A stretch of 9,722 bases of DNA from Clostridia bacterium. GTDB taxonomy: Bacteria; Bacillota; Clostridia; Oscillospirales; Acutalibacteraceae. Below are positions 5,357-9,722 of the stretch, one piece after another. Position 1 is the first letter of the stretch; the number at the start of each line of letters is the position of its first letter. The DNA is taken from the NCBI GenBank assembly GCA_900769775.1, contig CAAGHT010000027.1:1-9722 (forward strand). The letters run 5' to 3'. Both the position numbers and the translations under genes were made by a program. Below the pieces are notes generated by a model. It saw only the letters and a list, made by a program, of their open reading frames with translations, was not told where the DNA came from and searched no databases.

Positions 5357-5839
5357 ATGTGGGAAATTGACCTTGCAAATCAGATAGAAACCTTTTTATA
5401 CAGCATTCCTCTCGGCTTTTCTTTTGGAGTGCTTTTTTATATTGCAGAGGGGATAAGCCGAGATACGCCACATAAAGGATTGAAGCGCTGGATAACCGAT
5501 ATATTCTTTTTCCTTATAACCGGCTTTATAACCTACTGCTTTTTACTCGCCCGCTCAAAGGGAGAGGTGAGGGGTTATGTTCTTATCGGGGAACTAATCG
5601 GCTTTTGGATATTTAAAAGGCTTTTTTCAAAAATTATCATTCGCTTTTTCAGCTGGCTGGCAAGCAGTATTAGAAAGCTGAAATTTGTACTTTGCGGTGC
5701 AGTATCTCGGGTAGTTTGTAAAATGTGCGCAGTTTTGAGAAAAAGTTTTAAAAAACTTAAGAATTATAAGAAAAAAGGGTTGAAAAACCAAGACAACTTA
5801 GTGTATACTGAAACAAATAATACAGAGGAGTGCGAATGA
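5357..5839 (+). CDS. yabQ: YabQ, membrane protein for spore cortex formation
   Basis: A 160-residue YabQ-like membrane protein. Hydrophobic segments lie at about 15-31 (IPLGFSFGVLFYIAEG), 46-65 (ITDIFFFLITGFITYCFLLA) and 74-103, with a very basic tail (about 105-145). In Bacillus subtilis YabQ sits in the outer forespore membrane, is made under sigma-E and is needed for spore cortex peptidoglycan. Family assignment rests on the membrane pattern, the N-terminal sequence and its position between yabP and divIC. No Shine-Dalgarno site precedes the ATG, which is 2 bases after the yabP stop, so coupled translation is likely. The stop overlaps the divIC start (ATGA). Confidence 0.88.
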   Translation: MWEIDLANQIETFLYSIPLGFSFGVLFYIAEGISRDTPHKGLKRWITDIFFFLITGFITYCFLLARSKGEVRGYVLIGELIGFWIFKRLFSKIIIRFFSWLASSIRKLKFVLCGAVSRVVCKMCAVLRKSFKKLKNYKKKGLKNQDNLVYTETNNTEECE

Positions 5840-6126
5840 TGGGAACAAATGCTAAAACAGGCGGCCACAAGAGCGTTGTTTTGCGTTTGCTCATTATTGC
5901 GGTTTGTCTGTATCTGCTTATGTCGGTAGGTACGCTTTATAAAGAGCTTGAGACTAAAAAAGCGGAATATGCCGAGCTTGAAGCACAAATAAAAGAATCG
6001 CAGCTTAATGTCGACGAAAAGAACAATTTGCTCCAAAACGGTACGGACAGAGAGTTTTTAGAGAAGGTCCTGCGAAAAAACGGTTATAGCTACTATAACG
6101 ACAAAATTTTCAAAAATAGCGACTAA
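5836..6126 (+). CDS. divIC: DivIC/FtsB-family septum formation initiator
   Basis: A 96-residue bitopic cell-division protein with the DivIC/FtsB layout: short basic cytoplasmic N-terminus (1-14), one transmembrane helix (about 15-33, VVLRLLIIAVCLYLLMSVG), a coiled coil (about 35-66, rich in Glu/Lys/Leu heptads) and a short outer C-terminal domain (REFLEKVLRKNGY). DivIC joins FtsL and DivIB (FtsQ) at the septum and regulates septal peptidoglycan synthesis. AGGAG at 5826-5830 is spaced 5 bases to the ATG at 5836 and 8 bases to the ATG at 5839. Either could be used, and the difference is one residue. The yabQ stop overlaps both. The short C-terminal domain is typical of Gram-positive DivIC. Confidence 0.9.
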   Translation: MMGTNAKTGGHKSVVLRLLIIAVCLYLLMSVGTLYKELETKKAEYAELEAQIKESQLNVDEKNNLLQNGTDREFLEKVLRKNGYSYYNDKIFKNSD

Positions 6127-6158
6127 TTTTTTCGCAGCTTTTGAGGAGGCAAGTCCCA

Positions 6159-6620
6159 ATGCAACTTACCGTGGGGGAAATTATTGAGGGTAAAATTACC
6201 GCTGTCAAGGATTACGGCGTATTTGTCGATATCGGCGACGGCAAAACAGGAATGGTACATATTTCTGAGGTGGCACACACCTATGTCAGCCAGATCAGAG
6301 ATTTTGTAAAGGAAGGCGACCAGGTTAAGGTTAAGATTATCGGCATCAGTGATGAGGGTAAAATCAATCTTAGCATTAAAAAAGCTCAGGAGCCGAAGGA
6401 CACAGGCGAAAAGCCTGAGCGCCGCGAGCGCAAGCCCTATACTCCTAAAGCACCTCCGGCAGAACCGGACGGATCCTATGTATGGACCGCGAAAAAGAGT
6501 GAGGCTACCTCTTTTGAAGACATGATGAGCAAGTTTAAGCAGACGAGTGATGAGAAGTTCTCCGACCTTAAACGCAAGAATCCCGATGCAAAGCGTAACC
6601 GCAGAGCAGGGGTGAAATAA
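6159..6620 (+). CDS. yabR: YabR, S1-domain RNA-binding protein
   Basis: A 153-residue protein with one S1 RNA-binding domain (about 1-75): VGEIIEGKITAVKDYGVFVDIG, GMVHISEV and the GKINLSIKKA ending are classical S1 signatures. The remaining half is low-complexity and charged, with a Pro/Arg/Lys linker (80-105) and a basic end (KRKNPDAKRNRRAGVK). It matches YabR, the gene after divIC in Bacillus and Clostridia; related S1 proteins associate with ribosomes or mRNA, but the exact role is unknown. I start at 6159 because GAGGAGG (6143-6149) lies 9 bases upstream; the in-frame TTG at 6141 is before that site. A strong terminator follows. In Bacillus subtilis spoIIE and tilS follow yabR; here they do not. 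Confidence 0.9.
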   Translation: MQLTVGEIIEGKITAVKDYGVFVDIGDGKTGMVHISEVAHTYVSQIRDFVKEGDQVKVKIIGISDEGKINLSIKKAQEPKDTGEKPERRERKPYTPKAPPAEPDGSYVWTAKKSEATSFEDMMSKFKQTSDEKFSDLKRKNPDAKRNRRAGVK

Positions 6621-6631
6621 AAAATTCATTT

Positions 6632-6659
6632 GGCGGAAACTTCTCGTTTCCGCCTTTTT
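6632..6659 (+). terminator. Intrinsic terminator after yabR
   Basis: A perfect 9-base stem GGCGGAAAC / GTTTCCGCC with loop TTCTC is followed by TTTTT (6655-6659). It closes the mazG-yabR block 11 bases after the yabR stop, and separates it from the fumarase gene 24 bases on. Confidence 0.92.
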
Positions 6660-6683
6660 AATGTTGAAGGAAAAGGATATTTT

Positions 6684-7529
6684 ATGATACGCGAGATTGA
6701 CACAAGGGTTATAACCGAAAAGGTGGCAGAGCTTTGTATTGCCGCCAATAAGGTGTTGCCCTCTGATATTGAAAATTCAATAGAAAAAGCCTCAGCTTTA
6801 GAGGATAACACTCTCGCAAGGTCTATCCTTTCTGATATCAGAGAGAATACTAAAAAGGCAGCCGAGCTTGATATTCCGATCTGTCAGGATACGGGTATGG
6901 CGGTAATCTTTGCCGAAATCGGTCAGGATGTGCATTTTTCGGGAGAGCTTTTCGAGAATGCCGTTAACCGCGGCGTTGCGCTTGGCTATGAAAAGGGTCT
7001 CCTCAGAAAATCTGTGGTTGCCGACCCCCTTTTAAGAGTGAATACAAACGATAATACGCCTGCAATTATTCATACAAAGATAGTGGCAGGCGATAAGGTT
7101 AAGCTGACGGTAGCACCCAAGGGCTTTGGCAGCGAGAATATGAGCGGTATAAGAATGCTTACTCCGTCCGAGGGCAGGAAGGGCGTTATAAATGCCGTGC
7201 TACAGATAGTTAAAAATGCTTCCGGTAACCCTTGTCCTCCTATGGTAATCGGTGTCGGCATCGGGGGAGATTTTGAGGAGTGCACATTGCTTTCAAAAAT
7301 CGCGCTTTGCAGAAGTATCGATATACCGAATGAAAATGAGTATTATGCAGAGCTTGAAAAAGAACTGCTTGAAAAGGTGAACGCCCTCGGAATCGGACCG
7401 CAGGGCTTTGGAGGAAAAACAACCGCCCTTGGTCTTAATATCGAAACTGCACCAACTCATATTGCGGGGCTTCCCGTTGCAGTCAATATCGGCTGTCATG
7501 TAACCCGCCACAAAACTGTAATTATTTAA
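6684..7529 (+). CDS. Class I (iron-sulfur) fumarate hydratase alpha subunit
   Basis: A 281-residue alpha subunit of a two-subunit class I fumarase (FumA/TtdA N-terminal family; L-tartrate dehydratase is the close alternative). It catalyses reversible hydration of fumarate to malate with a 4Fe-4S cluster. The three expected cluster cysteines are present: Cys67 in PICQDTGM, Cys184 in GNPCPPMVIGVGIGG and Cys271 in NIGCHVTRH. Also visible is the GFGSENMSG substrate loop (147-155). Start at 6684 is set by AAAGGA 6 bases upstream. The partner beta subunit, normally the next gene, is absent: an rRNA methyltransferase gene follows after 13 bases. The alpha subunit alone lacks part of the active site, so the beta gene must be elsewhere if the enzyme works. 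No clear promoter fits in the 24 bases after the terminator; read-through or a promoter within the terminator region is needed. Confidence 0.93.
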   Translation: MIREIDTRVITEKVAELCIAANKVLPSDIENSIEKASALEDNTLARSILSDIRENTKKAAELDIPICQDTGMAVIFAEIGQDVHFSGELFENAVNRGVALGYEKGLLRKSVVADPLLRVNTNDNTPAIIHTKIVAGDKVKLTVAPKGFGSENMSGIRMLTPSEGRKGVINAVLQIVKNASGNPCPPMVIGVGIGGDFEECTLLSKIALCRSIDIPNENEYYAELEKELLEKVNALGIGPQGFGGKTTALGLNIETAPTHIAGLPVAVNIGCHVTRHKTVII

Positions 7530-7542
7530 AACGGAGATATAA

Positions 7543-8661
7543 ATGGAGAATTTAAAATTTACAGCACCCTGCCTTTTTGGTGTTGAATCAATAGCGGCAG
7601 GCGAGCTTGAGCGTATGGATATTAAAAATGTCCGCGCAGAAAACGGCAGAGTAAGCTTTGAGGGTGATTTTAATACACTTGCCAGAGCTAATATATGCTC
7701 AAGATATTTAGAGAGAATATGCATAAATGTCGGTGAGTTTGAAGCGGTAAGCTTTGAGGAGCTTTTTCAGGGTGTAAAAAGTCTGCCGTGGGAAAACTTT
7801 ATCGGTAAAAATGATGCCTTCCCCGTAAACGGATACAGTCTCAATTCGGCTCTTTTCAGCATTCCCGACTGTCAGGCTATAACAAAAAAGGCGATAGTCG
7901 AAAGACTTAAATCAAAATATGGTATATCTTGGTTTGCAGAGACAGGCGCTGAGGTTAAAATTCGTTTTTCTATTCTCAAAAATCGCGTTACAATGATGAT
8001 TGATACCTCGGGCGAGGGGCTTCATAAAAGAGGCTATCGCAGAAAATCAAATATGGCGCCCTTAAAGGAGACACTTGCCGCCGCTATGTGTGATACGGCG
8101 CGAATTTATCCCGACACCAAACTTTTCGACCCCTTCTGCGGCTCGGGAACAATTCTTATCGAGGCTGCTATGATGGCTAAAAAAATGGCGCCCGGTCTTC
8201 GCCGCTTCTTTCAGGCAGAAAAGTTCGGCTTTGTGCCCGAAAAGGTCTGGCGAGAGGAGAGAAGTCGCGCTCAGGACCTCATTCTTCAGAATATTGATTT
8301 TGAAGCGGTCGGATACGATATTGACCCCGAGGCAGTGAAACTTACCGAGGAAAATGCCGCCAAGGCAGGAGTTTTAAAGTATATTAAGGTTTATAAGGCT
8401 GATGTCAGAGACTTTACTCCTCCCGAGGAGCGTTGTCTTATAGTGACGAATCCCCCTTACGCTGAGCGTCTGCTCGATATTAAAGAGGCCGAAGAGCTTT
8501 ACAAGGTTATGGGAGAGAGATTTATTTCGGGCAGCGGCAGAAAGTACTTTGTAATAAGCCCCCATGACGAGTTTGAAAAGATATTCGGCAAAACGGCAGA
8601 TAAGCGCCGTAAGCTTTATAACGGAATGATAAAATGCCAGCTCTATATGTATTTTAAATAG
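7543..8661 (+). CDS. ypsC: THUMP-domain class I SAM-dependent RNA methyltransferase (YpsC/RlmL-like)
   Basis: A 372-residue methyltransferase of the YpsC/RlmL-N family. An N-terminal ferredoxin-like/THUMP part (about 1-160) binds RNA. It is followed by the HKRGYR linker (161-166) and a Rossmann methyltransferase domain with FDPFCGSGTILIEAA (SAM-binding motif I, 195-209), GYDID (257-261) and the catalytic TNPPY motif (302-306). The family modifies guanine N2 in 23S rRNA (G2445 in E. coli RlmL). Proteins of this type are often mis-annotated as N6-adenine DNA methylases because of the NPPY motif; the THUMP domain argues for RNA. GGAG lies 6 bases before the ATG. Its TAG stop forms part of the TAGGAG ribosome site for the next gene. 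Confidence 0.92.
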   Translation: MENLKFTAPCLFGVESIAAGELERMDIKNVRAENGRVSFEGDFNTLARANICSRYLERICINVGEFEAVSFEELFQGVKSLPWENFIGKNDAFPVNGYSLNSALFSIPDCQAITKKAIVERLKSKYGISWFAETGAEVKIRFSILKNRVTMMIDTSGEGLHKRGYRRKSNMAPLKETLAAAMCDTARIYPDTKLFDPFCGSGTILIEAAMMAKKMAPGLRRFFQAEKFGFVPEKVWREERSRAQDLILQNIDFEAVGYDIDPEAVKLTEENAAKAGVLKYIKVYKADVRDFTPPEERCLIVTNPPYAERLLDIKEAEELYKVMGERFISGSGRKYFVISPHDEFEKIFGKTADKRRKLYNGMIKCQLYMYFK

Positions 8662-8674
8662 GAGAATTTAAAAA

Positions 8675-9571
8675 ATGAGAGATGTTTATATCATCAACCC
8701 TGCGGCAGGAAAGGAAGACAGCACGAAGTCACTGACCGAGGAGATAAAAAAGCACTACGGCGAAGATGTTACCATAATTATCACCGAGGGTCACGGCGAT
8801 GCACTCCTTAAGGCCCGTGCCGAGGCAGAAAAGGGCGACGAGGTAAGAATATTTGCCTGTGGCGGAGACGGCACCTGCTTTGAGGTTTTAAACGGAATAG
8901 TCGGCTACGAAAATGCTGCAATCGGTGTTATCCCGATTGGCTCTGCCAACGATTTTATTAAATATTTCGGAAACGAGCATAAGCCCGACTTTCTTAATAT
9001 CAATAAGCAGAAAAACGGAAAATATATGCCTATCGACCTTATAAAAGCAGGCGACAAATACTGTATGAATCAGTGCTGTGCAGGCTTTGATGCCCGTGTT
9101 GCCGACCAGATGACAAAATTTAAGAGGCTTCCTCTTGTATCTGGCAGTATGGCATATAATCTTTCGCTTATCAAGAATGTCCTCGGTAAGCTTGGCATAA
9201 ACATCAGAGTAGTGACCGATGGCAAGGAATTCTTTAGCGGAAGTGCTCTTTTTGCAATTTGTGCCAATGCGCCTGTATATGGCGGCGGTTACAGAAGCGC
9301 GCCAAAAGCAAGACCCGACGACGGCGTGCTTGATTGCATCACGATTAAAACTATCGGTCTTTTTAAGTTTTTGAGACTTGTCGGCGTTTATAAAAGGGGA
9401 GAACACGAGAGACTTGATGTCTGCAACATGGGCAGATGCCGCGAGTTTGAGTTTTTCGCTGAGCACGAAGTTCCGATAAGCCTTGACGGCGAGATAATCT
9501 ATGCCGATAAACTACATTGTGAGATTGTCGAAAAGAAGATAAATCTTGTCGTTCCCGAAGGAATATGTTAA
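8675..9571 (+). CDS. Diacylglycerol kinase-family lipid kinase
   Basis: A 298-residue soluble lipid kinase of the DgkB/YegS family, usual length. The catalytic N-domain shows NPAAGK (8-13), the nucleotide-binding GGDGT (63-67) followed by ExxNG (70-74), and IPIGSANDF (86-94), the usual GTxNDF loop with Ser-Ala in place of Thr-Gly or Thr-Ala. The C-domain shows NAPVYGGGYRSAPKARPDDG (198-217) and the late LDGE (270-273) carrying a catalytic acidic residue. It would phosphorylate diacylglycerol or a related lipid at the inner membrane face with ATP; the substrate cannot be told from sequence. The start is supported by AGGAG at 8660-8664, 10 bases upstream. It is likely co-transcribed with ypsC (13-base gap). 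No terminator is visible after it. Confidence 0.92.
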   Translation: MRDVYIINPAAGKEDSTKSLTEEIKKHYGEDVTIIITEGHGDALLKARAEAEKGDEVRIFACGGDGTCFEVLNGIVGYENAAIGVIPIGSANDFIKYFGNEHKPDFLNINKQKNGKYMPIDLIKAGDKYCMNQCCAGFDARVADQMTKFKRLPLVSGSMAYNLSLIKNVLGKLGINIRVVTDGKEFFSGSALFAICANAPVYGGGYRSAPKARPDDGVLDCITIKTIGLFKFLRLVGVYKRGEHERLDVCNMGRCREFEFFAEHEVPISLDGEIIYADKLHCEIVEKKINLVVPEGIC

Positions 9572-9597
9572 TAATTTAAAAACATTCCATAAACCAC

Positions 9598-9630
9598 TTG
9601 ATTTTTACTAATATTTGGATAAAATATAAT
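9598..9630 (+). promoter_or_regulatory. Sigma-A-like promoter
   Basis: TTGATT (9598-9603) is followed after 16 bases by TAAAAT (9620-9625). An overlapping perfect TATAAT (9625-9630) is a second possible -10 box with a weaker TTTTAC-like -35 (9603-9608). The transcription start would fall in the CIRCE element directly downstream, the usual geometry for HrcA repression. Confidence 0.65.
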
Positions 9631-9656
9631 TAGCACTCTGAACCGTTGAGTGGTAA
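9630..9656 (+). promoter_or_regulatory. CIRCE operator (HrcA binding site)
   Basis: TTAGCACTC-N9-GAGTGGTAA matches the CIRCE consensus TTAGCACTC-N9-GAGTGCTAA at 17 of 18 arm positions with the exact 9-base spacer; the one change is C to G in the right arm. CIRCE is the operator of the heat-shock repressor HrcA and is found almost only upstream of groES-groEL and hrcA-grpE-dnaK operons. It directly follows the -10 box. Confidence 0.93.
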
Positions 9657-9692
9657 CTTAGAATATAAATAATTTGTTTGGAGGCAAATTTA

Positions 9693-9722
9693 ATGAATAT
9701 TTAAACCGTACTTTACCAAGTA
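9693..9722 (+). pseudogene. Possible start of groES, interrupted after three codons
   Basis: GGAGG (9680-9684) lies 8 bases before an ATG at 9693, a textbook translation start under the CIRCE promoter. The frame reads Met-Asn-Ile then TAA. Dropping one T from the ATTTAAA run gives Met-Asn-Ile-Lys-Pro, the common GroES N-terminus, but the following codons (Tyr-Phe-Thr-Lys) no longer resemble GroES. Either this is a broken gene, or the last bases of the window are erroneous or mis-joined. Identity is inference from CIRCE plus five residues. Confidence 0.35.

Noticed and set aside
6123..6629. A 168-codon minus-strand frame opposite yabR
   Set aside because: It mirrors the S1-domain gene and its composition reflects the complementary strand only.
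7543..8661. N6-adenine DNA methylase, suggested by the NPPY motif, hinting at restriction-modification
   Set aside because: The THUMP-type N-terminal half and HKRGYR linker identify an rRNA methyltransferase; no restriction or specificity gene is near.
8888..9466. A 192-codon open frame on the minus strand, opposite the lipid kinase gene
   Set aside because: It is antisense to a gene with clear kinase motifs, shows no recognisable domain and has no reasonable promoter or ribosome site; it is a by-product of codon bias.
1..9722. CRISPR arrays, transposases, phage genes, tRNA or rRNA genes
   Set aside because: No spaced direct repeats, no recombinase or transposase motifs and no tRNA-like cloverleaf were seen on either strand by eye.

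Overview
The window looks like a chromosomal, all plus-strand stretch of a spore-forming (or spore-derived) low-GC Gram-positive bacterium. It is most likely a gut-type Clostridia member of the Oscillospiraceae/Ruminococcaceae kind. The basis is the protein content and order: a long RelA/SpoT homologue followed by dtd and hemZ, and the Bacillus-type block mazG - yabO(rqcP) - yabP - yabQ - divIC - yabR. Here that block has an HU gene inserted after mazG. Strong A/G-rich Shine-Dalgarno sites, intrinsic terminators and a CIRCE heat-shock operator fit the same assignment. The placement is inference from gene content, not a search.

Region 1 (1-3538) reads as one tight transcription unit. It holds the C-terminus of a (p)ppGpp synthetase/hydrolase, D-aminoacyl-tRNA deacylase (overlapping it by ATGA), a HemZ-type radical SAM protein, a small coiled-coil/zinc-ribbon protein of unknown function, and an MTA/SAH nucleosidase. 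Common themes are stress signalling, translation quality control and metabolite clean-up. A 104-base AT-rich gap with several inverted repeats (3539-3642) follows.

Region 2 (3643-6659) is the conserved mazG-to-yabR block: MazG nucleotide pyrophosphohydrolase, HU, then RqcP (ribosome quality control), YabP and YabQ (sporulation), DivIC (division septum) and the S1-domain protein YabR. A strong intrinsic terminator follows HU, and a second long hairpin spans the rqcP/yabP junction. Expression of the parts is therefore probably graded by read-through and coupling rather than uniform. A third terminator closes the block.

Region 3 (6684-9571) holds a class I fumarase alpha subunit without its usual beta subunit alongside, a THUMP/SAM-dependent rRNA methyltransferase (YpsC/RlmL-like) and a diacylglycerol-kinase-family lipid kinase.

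Region 4 (9572-9722) is a heat-shock control region: a sigma-A-like promoter, a near-perfect CIRCE operator, a Shine-Dalgarno site and a start codon. The reading frame begins like GroES but hits a stop after three codons, which is either a frameshift, a sequence error at the window edge or a broken gene.

Most of the window is conserved housekeeping DNA. I see no mobile element, CRISPR array, tRNA, rRNA or defence island. The features most worth a second look are the rqcP/yabP stop-start hairpin, the interrupted GroES start under CIRCE control, the orphan fumarase alpha subunit, the MazG with a degraded second domain and the uncharacterised zinc-ribbon gene.
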